Assembly (NCBI GenBank): GCA_007922195.1
Contig: ML681963.1
Coordinates: 138,717,622-138,781,621 of the forward strand
Direction of reading: 5' to 3'
Origin: Podocnemis expansa
Lineage: Eukaryota > Chordata > Testudines > Podocnemididae
DNA length: 64,000 nucleotides
In this document: one piece after another, positions 23,565-36,115 of the stretch
Layout of the letters: every line of letters begins with the position of its first letter
Numbering within the stretch: the first letter of the stretch is position 1
The notes under the pieces: generated by a model
The model's database searches: none
The model's input: the letters and a program-made list of their open reading frames with translations, nothing else
Told to the model about the DNA's origin: nothing
Position numbers and translations under genes: made by a program

Positions 23565-24360
23565 TTGGAGACTTGAAATTTGGCAGAGGAGCAACGTCTG
23601 TGTCAGGGATATTTCCACTTGAATTAGGCCAAGTTATAAACTTTTGGTAGAAAAGCTCAGTAGAGACTCCCTAAACATTTATAGCTAAAATTCTTTGAAG
23701 ATTCCATCTGCACTGGGCATGCTCAAGCCCAGGACTGGTCAGGACTTGCCCTGCAACTACAGCTTTGGGTTTCTGTGGGCTGTGCCTGTTTCAGGAAGAC
23801 TACCTGAACTTTGAACAAAGAGCCTATGCTTTTACAGCCCCTCCCCCTTGCTGGACCCAGGCAACATGGAGTATAATTAATAGGGGACAAGAGCTGGAGT
23901 TGGCAAGAAGGCGATGAGGACATTGAAATTAAGTGATTAGTGGGAAGAAATTGGACTGGATTCTGGTGAGGAGAGTGGAAAGAGGGAAACTGGAAATGGA
24001 AGTTGGGGCTGGGAATAGAACTGGTTGGGCAAGGACACTGTGATCTCTGTGTGTGGACTGGGAACCAGCAGATAGGAAGGGGTAGACTGAGATTGGATGA
24101 GCTAAGGGAGCAGTCTTGGACTCAGAACTAATGAGGTGGTGGGAAGAAGGTGTGGGGGGAGGGAAGACTGATTGGAGAAGAAGCCCAAATGCAGGGAAAA
24201 TCTGGGACTGGCTGGGGAAAGAAAATGGGATTAGGAGCCACACACAGTGGGGTGGTTAGCACAAGCAACCAGGGCCAGGATGGAGGGGAGAAACTGAAAC
24301 TGACCACAGAGACTGAGACAAAGAGCCAGTGCACAGAATGGATGGTGCTTGCTTAAAGTG
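23565..24360 (+). repeat. Dispersed repeat, copy B (partner at 3470-4110)
   Basis: Shares with 3470-4110 the series 'gacttgaaatttggcag', 'tgtcagggat', 'agtagagact', 'ttgctggacccaggcaac' and a long G/A-rich tail (23890-24330). The reverse-strand frames in the tail are compositional artefacts. Confidence 0.6.
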
Positions 24361-24524
24361 CAAAAATTCAACACTTTGTTTTCTCCTCACTGTTCGATAT
24401 GTGGACCTATGTGTTATTCAAGCCCAGTCTTGAAGATGGAATTATAAATTTCATCATGGATTTTTCTGGGGGCACTTATCACTATAGTATCTGAGTGCTT
24501 CACAAATTTTAATACATTTATTTT

Positions 24525-24640
24525 CACAAACACTCCTGAGCTGAATGGCTATCATCACGCCTATTTTATAGGTGAGGACTGGAAGCTCAGAAAGATTAAA
24601 GTAAAAAATATCTGCGAATTTCAGGTTCCTGATACGACCT
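24525..24640. repeat. MIR/L2-like fragment
   Basis: 'cctattttataggtgaggac' and 'agctcagaaagattaaagt' fit a diverged MIR/L2 3' part. Confidence 0.4.
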
Positions 24641-24721
24641 CATTTTGCGTTGCCTAGGACCTTTCTAGAATATTTAACATTATGAAGTATTTTCTATATC
24701 TGAAGTGCTGTTTCCATTAAC

Positions 24722-24795
24722 AAGACAAGGTGAGTGAGATAGTATCTTTTTTGGACCTCACTTCTGTTGGTGAAAGAGTTTCGCTCAACTTCAGT
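24722..24795 (+). repeat. Reptile repeat with CTTCTGTTGGTGAAAGAG
   Basis: 'caaggtgagtgagatagtat' and 'acttctgttggtgaaagagt' are the opposite part of the repeat seen at 22990-23065. Confidence 0.55.
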
Positions 24796-25183
24796 TGTAG
24801 CTATTATGTGCTCTGCACTTCAGCAAATTCAACCCTGGAGTCTCAAGTCAGGCATCTAGAAAGTCAGGAACACACAACTACTGACCATCTGTGAAAATTT
24901 CAGTTTAAGTGACTTAACAAGCATCACATAACAATTCTGTGCCAGAAGAATCCTGTTCTTCAAGGAAGCATTCAAGTGCCTTAACCATGGAAATCATTCT
25001 TTCTGTTCCTACAGTTCCATATGGCTACATTTACTACACACCTTCTGATTTCTGTAACAAATATACCAGATTCTACAGACAGCCATATACTTCACTATAC
25101 AGCCCTGATCCTCTCCCAGAGCATGTACTATAAAAGACAGGGATCCTGCAGGTAAAAGCATATGTGATCATGCAACTATGCAG

Positions 25184-25722
25184 AGGGAAAAGGTATAATG
25201 GGGGGGCCCAGAATGCTCCTATACAGGTGGGCCCCCCGGATCCCAGCTCTTGCTCCCCTCCACATAACAACGCCCCCCCCCCAGTCCCCAGTACCCCTCC
25301 TAGTGTGAGCCGGGCTGCCCCTGCACTTACTGGCAGCGGTTCAGCTGGGGAAGTGGGGGCAATAGGCCCCAGGTCGGGGTGGCAGCATGGCTGGGGATGA
25401 GGCTACAGGCCCCAAGCTGGGGCAGGGCATGTAAGGGGAGGGGTTTGGGGTGGGGCTTGAGCTCCCCAGCAGCACCCCTGGCCCCTGCCCCCCAGAACGC
25501 AGCAGAACGCTGCTCCAGGGTCTGTTATTTTTAGGGGCCAGCGTAATAGAACATGGAATCGGAACGCTGCGTTCCAGGGCCTGCTATTTTTAAATGGTGG
25601 GCCCTGGAATGCAGTGTTCCATCTACATGTTTCTTTTATAGGAGCCCTGCAACACTGAGCCCCTAAAAATAGTGGGTCCCAGAATGGCATTCCAGGGCAT
25701 TCCTGCTTACTTTAACCCCTCT
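25184..25722. mobile_element. GC-rich DNA transposon copy, related to 43580-44506
   Basis: Right end TTACTTTAACCCC and left end GGGAAAAGGTATAATG resemble the ends of the element at 43580-44506, and both have GGGCCC(C)AGAATGC just inside and 'gcattccagggcattcc' near the right end. No target duplication is evident. Interior is GC-rich; the frames there are compositional. Confidence 0.6.
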
Positions 25723-25920
25723 AAATATGTGCTGAATTAAGGCTGCATAGGCACACTGAATTCTTGCATGTCCTAATTTTTGGGTGCTTGGCTTTGCAAT
25801 CTCAATATTTTTAATATGGTTTTTGCAAGTGTAACAATATATATGTAGGCAGTCACTAAACTATCAGGTCTCCTAATTTGCTATCTGCGTGTGTGATGTG
25901 AAGTGTACCATGTGACAGGA

Positions 25921-25995
25921 CATTGTGACGTCAGAGGTGACGCAACCAATTGCTCCTTGGGAGCAATCGGTTGCGTCACCTATGACATCACAATG
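25921..25995. repeat. Hairpin: 36-bp arms, 3-bp loop
   Basis: Arms 25921-25956 and 25960-25995 pair at 33 of 36 positions around the loop TTG. The left arm contains the CRE palindrome TGACGTCA and the right arm the one-base variant TGACATCA. Probably a palindromic MITE core. Confidence 0.85.
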
Positions 25996-26030
25996 CCCTA
26001 GGAGTTTTGGGATGGCACAGATAGGAGACA

Positions 26031-26122
26031 ATTACCCTCAGTCAGGCAACTCAGTGGTTTAGTAGAGGGGAGCACAGGTCCATCCACCCCCCATAATAAA
26101 ATATGTTAACTTAGTAGACATA
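26031..26122 (+). repeat. Dispersed repeat piece shared with 23224 and 29125
   Basis: 'caattaccctcagtcagg' recurs at 23224-23241, and 'acaggtccatcca', 'ccccataataaaat', 'acttagtagaca' (26074-26120) recur at 29125-29170. Family unknown. Confidence 0.55.
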
Positions 26123-27661
26123 CCTTATTGTAATTCATAAAGGCAAAATGACTGAGGATTTAAAAATCGGACGGTAACAGCCAGTGAAACCCAAGGATGG
26201 TTCACGCTGGTGACACGGCTGCCCCTTTGGAACTTGTCAAAATTATAAAGCTCTCAGCTATGCTTTCAGCTGTTTCCAATATTTCACACCGACTCTCCAG
26301 ACAATTGAATGTGGTGCTCACGTGGGAAGAAACCATGAACATCTGAAAGTTTACAGGAAGGATACGAACTGCCAAGGAAAATTTTTAGCAGAGCATAGAA
26401 CTTTTCCAAAAAATGTTGTAATTAAAGAGCTATTAATTGATTAAAATGAATAAGTATTTCATAAATTCCCTTTTGATTTTCCCCCACCATTTCTGATGGG
26501 TTACAGCTAATATACACAGAATTCATTTGAAACCTAATTTATTTACAGTTATCATGGTACTATGCAGTAATATTGGGGTTATTAGAGCTTCTCCTCCCAG
26601 TCCCCCTTCCTCCACAGAGATGTGAGGAAGGGAAAACAAGCCAATCCTTTAGCGATCAAAATCAGTGAAACATCTGTAAACAGCAGCTATTTATGTGTAC
26701 TGACAGATGGCCTGCATTCCTCACTGAGAATATGTATGAAAGGGATTTTAAAAAAAGAGCTATTTGTTTTGAGTTTATGAAGAAATAATATGAGGTTGAG
26801 CTACATACTTTTCCTGAATTTATCCCAAGTTCTTTTCTTGTTTAAAATAGCCACAATAAAGGTCTCTCTTGATTTCAAAGCCTGATTTGTTGATCCTTGC
26901 TTTAGTTGTACCTCCAACTTTAAACCTAAATTACAAGGCCACTGCATGCACACAGAAATTAGGGGTGACCTGCTGTAAAGAAGTCATTGCTTTTTGTTGC
27001 TCTTTCATGTAGCTCCTTTAATTTAGCTATGCATTTCCCTCTTCATCTAGGTGAAATTAAACTAATATAGTCTATCCTGCCTCTAGCACCTGATCACAAA
27101 CCTCAATATTCAAGAGTTTCATCCTTCAGTCAGATTCAGAATGTTGTAGATAGCAGAGTTTGTAAGTCAATACCTTGGATCAGTCCACCGACACTGTACA
27201 GGCTGAGTATCTCTGCTTCTTCCTCACTGTTCTAAGCTACTTATATTTAGTTTAGCGTTTTAGCAGAGCTACTTATCATTTGATCTTAGAACCTGGCAAA
27301 AAAAAGGCAGCCTGAGGTGAATGTGAAGGAGGACAGTCACTGGCAAAGGGCCAGTGTCTTTATGAAGACTCTGCTCTTGACAAATGGAGATTATTGTTGA
27401 CCATCGATCCCCAGGGTGTTTTCCTGTAAATTTCCTCTGGTTCTGGCTTTGTAGAAGCAATAACAGAGAAAAAGAAACATCTCTACAGCTTCCTTACATG
27501 GATTGGCTGGGATTAGAAGATTCCTTGTGCCACAGCTGACTGACAGAAAATTTCAAACATGGTAAAGCAAGAAGCTTTACCTCATTGCAAGCTGACCTCT
27601 GTATTCCACTATACATCATTTAGTAGTTTTGTCGCCCATGACTATGGCTGCCCATTTGACT

Positions 27662-27817
27662 ATGGGTCCTTTTCTACACTAAATTTTTCAGGCGCCTAAT
27701 TCCCAATAGGTGCAACTCCACCAGTGAAAGCTTTTGTGATCAGACATTTTTACATTGGTGCCAGCAGTAAAATTGAACCCATTTCATCTTCAAATATCTC
27801 AGTGTGGACAAAGCCTG
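27662..27817. mobile_element. Possible MITE, CTACACT family
   Basis: 'ggtccttttctacactaaat' and, 130 bp later, 'tcagtgtggacaaagcctg' are approximate inverted ends like those at 14348 and 42975. Confidence 0.4.
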
Positions 27818-28825
27818 TGACAGCTGAAATCTGGGTTAACTGGAGAGAAAATCACACCCAAGAACTTTACATGCAGTAAGGTGCAGTGAGGAATGGGAAC
27901 AGTGGGCGTTGGGAAGGAGCTGGCATGAATGATTGCTCCAGGATGAAAAGACAAATGAAAACCAAAGAAACTTGTTAAGAATAGTCTGTTCCCACCCATG
28001 CAGGACAAAAGGCCATCCCATCTTCAGATGTTTGGGAAAAGGGGCTATGCTCATATTCATGTGCATGAAAAGATAAATATTTATTTTATTCCTTAATAAC
28101 TTTTTTTGTAGGATAGCATTTTAAAATATTAATCTTGCTTGCAGGATTTTCAATTTGCAAACACAATGTATGCATTCACTCTTTTTGCAGTACTGGAAAA
28201 GGAGAAATATTTATTAGGTGTAGCATCTGACAAAGCCTTCAGTATTGTTATTAACACCAGCTTTCTTGATATATTAAAGCTATTAAGATTTAATTGGTTT
28301 AAGATACAGATGTTACTAAGTGAATTACATCTATCTGTTTAATTAAAATCAAGTGTTGCCTTAAGTGGAGTCATTTGTTTTAAAAATGAGAGAGCAAGAA
28401 AGAGAGAAACCAAAGCAAACCCAAGTGTAACAGATGTCATAGAAGGGTCAGTCCAAGACTTTAATAGTAACTCCCTTACTATCTGCCTAAATATATAAAT
28501 AGCATTTTTCAAAACATATATATAACACCTCTCTTGCAAGCCTATCCACCCCCTCTACATGAGAGTGGGGGAAACTATGTTTGGAAGCCAGTTCCCCAGA
28601 TTGTTTAAAAGCTTCTGTATAACATAGTTTCAGTATGTTTACATTGGCTAGAGTGGATTGTTATGTGTTTTTATAAACTCTTCTCAGGTACTGAATGTTT
28701 TTTAAAATTAATGGAACACTGTTATGCTTCAGTCCACACTGATCAATACCATCATACAAGGCTGAAGTGGCTTTAAGAGGAAGGATGGATTACCTGTGAG
28801 AGGATGGATGGTTTGTAGTTAAGGG

Positions 28826-28956
28826 CAAGGCACTGGATTGGGATTCAAGTGATTCAAGTTAAATTCCTGGCTCTGCTAAGCTTTCCATGTGACCTTGGGC
28901 AAGTCACCTGATATCTCTGTGTCTTACTTTCCTCTCTGTAAAATAGAGAACAGACT
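28826..28956 (+). repeat. MIR/CORE-SINE-like element
   Basis: 'ttcctggctctgctaagc', 'tgaccttgggcaagtcacc' and 'ctctctgtaaaatagagaa' are the hallmark of MIR-type CORE-SINEs, in sense orientation. Confidence 0.75.
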
Positions 28957-29124
28957 TCCTTTCTCTCCCGTTTCAGTCTTATATATTTAGACCGTAAGAT
29001 TTGTTATATTGGACTTTCTCCTGCTACATAGTAGTACAGCCTGGAGCAGCACACGTGCCTTGATTTTGGGTGATCCCTTTAGCCACTATTGCATCACAAA
29101 TAATAAACAACAAAATCATCCACA

Positions 29125-29170
29125 ACAGGTCCATCCAGCCCCATAATAAAATCTGTTCACTTAGTAGACA
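29125..29170 (+). repeat. Dispersed repeat piece shared with 26074-26120
   Basis: Nearly identical over 46 bp to 26074-26120, differing at a few positions. Surrounding sequence is not obviously related. Confidence 0.55.
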
Positions 29171-31272
29171 GAATCTAATATCTAGATTTGTGAAATAAAG
29201 GAGTTTGCAAAGCAGTTATGAAGATGTATGTCATATTTTTTTCTTTATAAATTAATACAAATAGCTGATTTGCGCACACATGATAAACTGGTTGTGGCAC
29301 AAGCTCTGTGAATGGGGCAGTGTGTTGTTATGCTGACTCAGGAGCAGTAGTGGAAGCCCTTCCCTAGGTGAGATAAACTGTAAAAGGCCTATTCCTAGCA
29401 TTAGGGCTCTACCCATTCCCCATATGGGGACCAGTTGCACTCTTGGGGCTGCATCCTCCTGTTTTTCTACTCACAATGCAGTTAGTCAACACAGGAAGAG
29501 TAAAGCAGGGAGGAAAGGGGATATATTTTCCATTCATCTTTACTTTTCATGCACCCAAAAAGACTAAATTATTCCTCTTGACTGTAATGTGCTTTTCCTC
29601 CTGAATACCAATTTCAAATTATAATAAGGATTAAAGATTTTAATTCTAATGTGAATGTTCTGTCAACAAACACCTGATGTTAACACTGGGCCAAACTCTG
29701 TCTATATGCATCTGATTTCACTACAGCTACACCCTCTTATATCAGAGTCAAATTTAACTCATCATGTTAAAATGGTTATTAATTCTTTTATCTACAAATC
29801 ACACGTGAAACAAAAATTAAAGAATAAAGCTAAAAGAGGGCTTGACTATCTATTAAATCCAGCTTTTCAGGAAGGAGCCTTTTTTTCCCATTTTTTAAAT
29901 AATTCTCTTTTCTTTTCTGTAGAATATCTGCTCCAGACAACTGCACCACATTCTCTGGCTGGGTACTCATTGTGCATTTCGACTCCACGTCTGATGTAAA
30001 CAGCCTACACACAAGAACGGTGTGGGCTGAGTTTCAAATCTCGCTTTCATCATAAGTTTATCTTTGAAATGCTAGACAAAACAGGATTTGTGTGGTTTAA
30101 CGGAAGATCAGTCACCTCAATTTGCAGATCTTATGTCCACTCACATAGCTACTCAAATGTAAACACAAAAACAGATCCTCAGAAGGGTAGCTAATTTGAA
30201 GACTGTCTATTACATTATTTGTTTGATCATCTGATAAATTCCTGATGATTCCTTCTTTAAAACCTTGCTGTTCATGACTTAAACAACAGGGTTGGGTTTT
30301 TTGTGTGTTTTTTATTTTTTTTAAAATACAAACGCTCACAGAAAGAGCTTGTTATATATGATTTTTCTTGAATTACTATGTATTTTAAGTAGGTACATAG
30401 GTATTTGAATCACAAGTCATAAAACTTAAAGCTTTCATATAATTCATTGATCATTGCCAGTCCCAAGCATTCAAAAACCATTAGTCAAGCCCCCTAAAAT
30501 CACAACAGTGGTTTAAAGCCATGAGATTTTTTAAAAATACATTTTTCATTTTTTTATTTACCTTCTCATTTTCTGAGACTTCAAGGGAGATTTGAATGAT
30601 GATTTCTATCTTTCCACTGTAATCATGAGAGCTAGAAACTTGGGGTAAAAACCCAGGCAACCTCAATGAAATAACATGACTCCATTAACCTCAATGAAGT
30701 TAGGATTGCACCATTGTGGATTTTTTTTTAACATGAAAACTGAGGCTCTCACAGAATCCCATGATTGGAGGAGCTAGGGCTTAAAAAAAAAACCCAACCA
30801 AATATTGTGAGACGTGGCAACACTGCTTCTAATGTGACCAATCCTGTTACCTAGGCATACAGCTTTCAACAAAATATCAGTGAAAATAATATTAATTTAA
30901 ATTCAATTAAAATATTAATCTTATTTATGTGTATTGTAGTTGCACTTACAGGCTTCACTCAATTATTAGAGCCCCACTGTGCAAGGCAATGGATACAGAT
31001 ACATTTTTAAAAAATGGTCCCTGTTCCAAAGGTTTTACAGACTAAGACGCCAGTTCTGCAGCCAAGTGCATTCATAGGAAACTCAAGGGAAATCATGGAT
31101 GCTCAAAGCAAGGGTCTGCCTGCATACACTTAATTGAAACACAAGTACCTAAATCGTGGTATCTGTGGCACTGGCTGCATGATTCACACTTCTAGGCTCA
31201 CCAACTGAAATCTGGTCCAAAATCCATTGTGGCCTAAGTTGTTAGAATCTGAGTTCTGGTTAGCAGCTCATT

Positions 31273-32205
31273 ATAGAATCATAGAAATGTAGGGCTGGAA
31301 GGGACCTTGAAAAGTCATCAAATTCAGCCTGCTATGCTGCTGGAGGACCAAGTAAACCTAGACTACCTCTGGCAAATATCTGTCCAAACTGTTCTTAAAA
31401 GCCTCCAATGACGGGGATTCCACTACCTGCCTTGGAAGCCTATCCCAGAATGTAACTGATCTTATAGTTTGGAAGCTTTTCCTTATACCTACCCCTAGCT
31501 CTTTCTTGCTGCTGATTAAGCCCATTACTTCTTGTCCTCCCTTCACTGGACATGCAAAACAACTGATCACTTCAAAACTAAGCATATCCAATTTTTTTAA
31601 CCTTTCCTCATAAGCTCAGCTTTTCTAAGCCGTTTATCATTTCTGTTGCTCTCCTCTGCATCGAAGATTTATCCATGTCTTTCTTAAAGTGTTGGCACCC
31701 AGAAATGGACACAGTACTCCAGCTGATGCCTCACCAGTGTGGAGCGGAGCTGGGCAATTACTTCCCATGGCTTACACTACACATCCCTGTTAATACATCC
31801 CAGAATTCTATTAGCCGTTTTCATTACCGCATCACATTGTTGACGTATTCAATTTGTGATCCACCATAACCCTCAAAGTCATTTCAGTAGTACTATGTAC
31901 CACCTAGCCACTTAGTACCATTTTGTAGTTGTGCGTTTGATTTTCTCCCATAAGTGTAGTACTCAGTGGCTTTTTTGTTTAAAAAACAAAAAACACACAA
32001 ACAACACCCTGCCCTTCCCTTCTGCTGCTGACCCCCTACCTCCACCTCAACCAAGCAGCAGGGCCTTCAAAAAAGGTGCTAGTACTCTGTACCCCTGCGT
32101 ACCATCACAAAAAAGGCACTGATATTACTTGTCTTTACTGAACTTCATCTTGTTGATTTCAGACCAATTCTCCAATTTATCAAGGTAATTTTTTTATTCT
32201 AATCC
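31273..32205 (-). mobile_element. CR1 LINE fragment, interrupted
   Basis: On the minus strand its 3' end is the CR1 signature (AAGGTCCCTTCCAGCCCTAC near 31292-31312) and it runs up through the 3' part of ORF2 (TFWDRLPRQVVESPSLEAFK, CDS remnant at 31358-31591). A hAT-like MITE interrupts it at 31964-32121. Confidence 0.88.
31964..32121. mobile_element. hAT-like MITE inside CR1, 158 bp
   Basis: Inverted ends CAGTGGCTTTTTTGT and ACAAAAAAGGCACTG. Flanked by GTAGTACT (31956-31963) and ATATTACT (32122-32129), 6 of 8 matching. CR1 continues on both sides. Confidence 0.75.
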
Positions 32206-35200
32206 AATCCGATGTGTTTTCAATCCTATTTATAGCAAATAGGTATCTCACATCACATAGTATAGCATCAAAACTGTGACCTTACTCGTGTACCCCACTC
32301 TCTGGATGGGGTCCAAAGATTGAAGGGCAATGATTCATCATTTATACAGTTTACTATTTTTTTAAACTCATCATTATTTGTCTTGTGTGTGGTTGCAAAA
32401 ATAATTATATAAGGGATCAATCACTATCTGCTAGTAGCTTTATCTGTATTATTGACTTGCAAGGTCTTTCTAAATCATAGTTCCAAACAAATAATTTTTT
32501 GTTATATTTCTGAGCAGGTGGAAGATCGATTGTCAGATGTGTATCTCCACAATGCACAGTGCCAATAATGTAATACCTGCCTTAATTGACTTGTGCAGAC
32601 ATAGTTTCAACCTGCAAATTGCTGAACATTTCCCTCCACAACTCACTTTGCTCACCAGGAAAACAGAAGGCATGGCATTTTCAAAAAATTTCAATTACTA
32701 CATTATTAAATTTTCAGCATTAATATTCAATTAAAATAACTTGAATATTTGCTATTTACTCATTGACTGTGGCCACTTTCATTGTGCATCATCAGTGTAC
32801 ACAGTCGGAGATTCTAAAACTGAGAGAAAGACATGCAGGCTCAGTGAAGTGCTTTAATATTGGGATGCTGTGATAGCTATAAATGATTGAGTGAGCTGGG
32901 ATCACATAATACAATGGAAACACATGAATTTCATTATTATAATGGCTATGGTAGGGCCCAGTGATTCAGCCCTTCTTGATCAAAGACCATTAAAATTATG
33001 GATCATTCATGTTCATATTATGTTGTGATTAAAGGCCTGCTTTAAAGACCATTGAGTCAAGGCTAACATTCCTATTGACTTTAATGGACTTTGGAGCAGG
33101 TCCTAAATCTTTTTGCACAGGATCTACACTTGGATATTATATTATAAAGTGCCATGACTTACCAGTTATCTTCTGATACTAATAAATACCAGCTTTAATA
33201 AATGCCCACAAGATGGGTGGCATAGGGGAATTTGGTATAAGCACAGTTAGAACTGAATAAAAGTGTATAGAGGTTTGAGCATAAGACTATTAAGTAAGAT
33301 ATTAAATCAGAACAAATAAGAGAGTTTTGGAAAGGAACTGTTATGGTTTGATTAGTTTGTTATGTATAGGGCAGGATGTATGCTGGGGGCTGGGGGAGGG
33401 GGGGAAGCTTTCACCTTTAGAAAATAGGAGGGAACAGATAGGGGATGTTGACTCTTGTGATTACAGTTGAGTGTCTAATTGTGGTCTGTTGATCTAGAGA
33501 GGAATGAAATACTCTAAATTGAAAAGTAGTAAACAAAAAAAAAATCTCCCATATTCTGAATGAAGGATGATGGATCATCTGTACTCAAAGCAAGCTTTAG
33601 ATGGAAAAACTAGAGTTTGGCAGAAAAGGAGTTCTAGGGATTTCCTCAGCAATGGACTGTTTCACATGATGCTAAGTTTTTGCCATGATGAAGCACAGGA
33701 AACAACAGTAGTTAGTTTTGAATTTACTTTAAAAGTGAGGAATGATGAAACTTATTCTTGATATTATATTTATTTAACATTTAAAATTTTATACCTGCCC
33801 TGTGTTTGGAAGTAAGAAAATGTTGCCAGTGTTTGGGCCTGATCCTTTGATGCATTGCACATTCACATCTTCTGACTGACTACAATGAAATTAACATAAT
33901 GTGCTTAGCATCTTATAGGATTTGCCTCTTCATGTGCAAAAGATGTTTCATGCAAAAAACGTTACTTGTAATTGCTACTACTGTAAGTGTATAGGGGCAG
34001 CTTGGGGTAATAATTATGTTGCTGATACTATATATTGCTGTACTGTGTTTTTTCAAGGGTCCATAAGTACATTCCAACATTCATTAATTAAATCTGGCAG
34101 CACCCCTGTGAGGTAGATAAAGGATATCACATCATCTAACAATGAAAAGCTGCTAGCTCTGGGGAAAACACAGCAGCTATTTATCAGTGCACAGCAATAT
34201 TACAAAATAGTTTAGGGCAGGAAGTGGGGGTTAAAAACTGGATCCGATCTGAGGCACAGGTACATTTGGTAGAAAGACTAATTTACCACAGTTCAAATTT
34301 ACCTAGGACAGGAGGATTATCACACCACTACTGTTACGAAAGCGCACATACATTCTATGATGATTTAAGTGGCCAGGATCTCAATTTTACATCTTGATTA
34401 AAGAGGATGGGGGGGGGGGATAAAACACGTTCTTTCTTAAATATGTAACCAAATCTTTGAGATTACATATTTTATCAGTTAGATCCCTCTCACACTATAT
34501 ACCTAGAGAAATTCACATTCCTTACCCATTCTAGCAGGCTTTTAAACAGTAACAAATGTAAAAATCCTAAATTACATATGAAATCTGTGTAACAGGGAAC
34601 TATTTGATGGGGGGGCAGCAAAATCAGGGCAAAGGAAAAATAGTAGCAGTCAGCAACTGGATCTTAGGTTTCATCCACATTAAGGATTAAACTGAGTGAA
34701 GAAGGAACCATGCCTGAACATGCTTTCAGCTAAACCAGTTTATAATATATCCCGTATGGATAGTTTCCATACTGGTGGTCAAACCACAGTAGAAACCAAT
34801 GTACCCTGAACAGTCTTTAGACAAAGTTTAAATATGATTTTCAGACTCTGTTTAAAGCTCAATGCAGAGAAGGCCTTGTCAGACTTAAGCAAATTCCATA
34901 CTTAGGTTGCATATTAAGAAACAGGTCATGTATTTAGCATAGTTCTTTATCAGGAATCTAGACATTTAACAATATATAAAACAACCTTTCTAGAGAATTA
35001 GATGCAATAAAAAGAAAGTGCATGGAAGCCATGATTCGAATTTGTACAAGAAGTGCAAATCACCACCACCAGAGGGTCAAAATACTGCTGCATATTTTTC
35101 TTTTGGGGAGTAACACGTAAACACGACTTCCCAAAGAAGTTTACCTTTAAGCAACAGTTCTGAATTCCATCATACCAATAGGCAACTGAATAAATCACTG

Positions 35201-36074
35201 TATGATTCCTTTTATTAAACACATTTGTAACTATTTCAAGGATTATAAGCTGTTTCCCATGACCAATTAATTTTCAACTTGCCTCGTGCATCTAATTTTT
35301 TAAGTACACATGCAACAAGTGTGCACGCTTAGGATGCACACACACTTGCATGACTAGCATCCCATTTAAGTGTGTCATGTGGTACCTGACCACAAACCTT
35401 CCACTTATTTACAGTGGTTCCCATTTAAGTCTTTATACCTTTATTTTTAGAAGTAGCTGACAGCATGTGATTCACAGTACTCCCTATACTTATAAAAGGC
35501 TGCTGTAAAGATTTTCATGGGACATGCTAACTATTCACTACTATTGATGATTTCAGTGAACTCAATTATACATGTTTGTATACAGAAATGTACACCCAGA
35601 ACATTTTTTTGGATTATAGTAGTGACTCTTAAGAAGGAAAAATCTAATTTTACTGTAGCAGTGGTTACAGAAAAGATCTCATATGGGAGAAATCTATTTT
35701 AATTTCTTGTGAACATGGATTATGATAGTCTGTTCTTTACATACGTACCAAATTTTTACTGTTCTCAGCGGGAGCTGTGGTTCAGAGGTAGAAAGAATAT
35801 TGGAGTATAAGATGGCTGCCAAATTTTGCCCAAGGTGTTTGATACAGCTTATCTTCCAGGATACCCATGTTTGATATCAAAATATCTATGGTAAGTTAAG
35901 TAATGTCTCCATCTAGTAACCAGAAAAATGAAGATTGAGCATAGCATACCTAAAATAATTATTAGAAAGTGGCTGGAAGGGGTTGTATTAATTTTAGTCT
36001 TAGCAATGATCATGACAGTTACCAAACAAAAAAGTCAGAGTGGAAAGAAGAAAGGATCCATGACAAATAAAGGC

Positions 36075-36115
36075 TATTCTATTCTATTCTATTCTATTCT
36101 ATTCTATTCTATTCT
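36075..36115 (+). repeat. (TATTC)n microsatellite
   Basis: About eight uninterrupted TATTC units, likely polymorphic. Confidence 0.95.

Noticed and set aside
33390..34430. G-runs near 33395 and 34408 as possible quadruplex sites
   Set aside because: Single homopolymer-like runs without the spaced G-tracts needed for a clear quadruplex motif.
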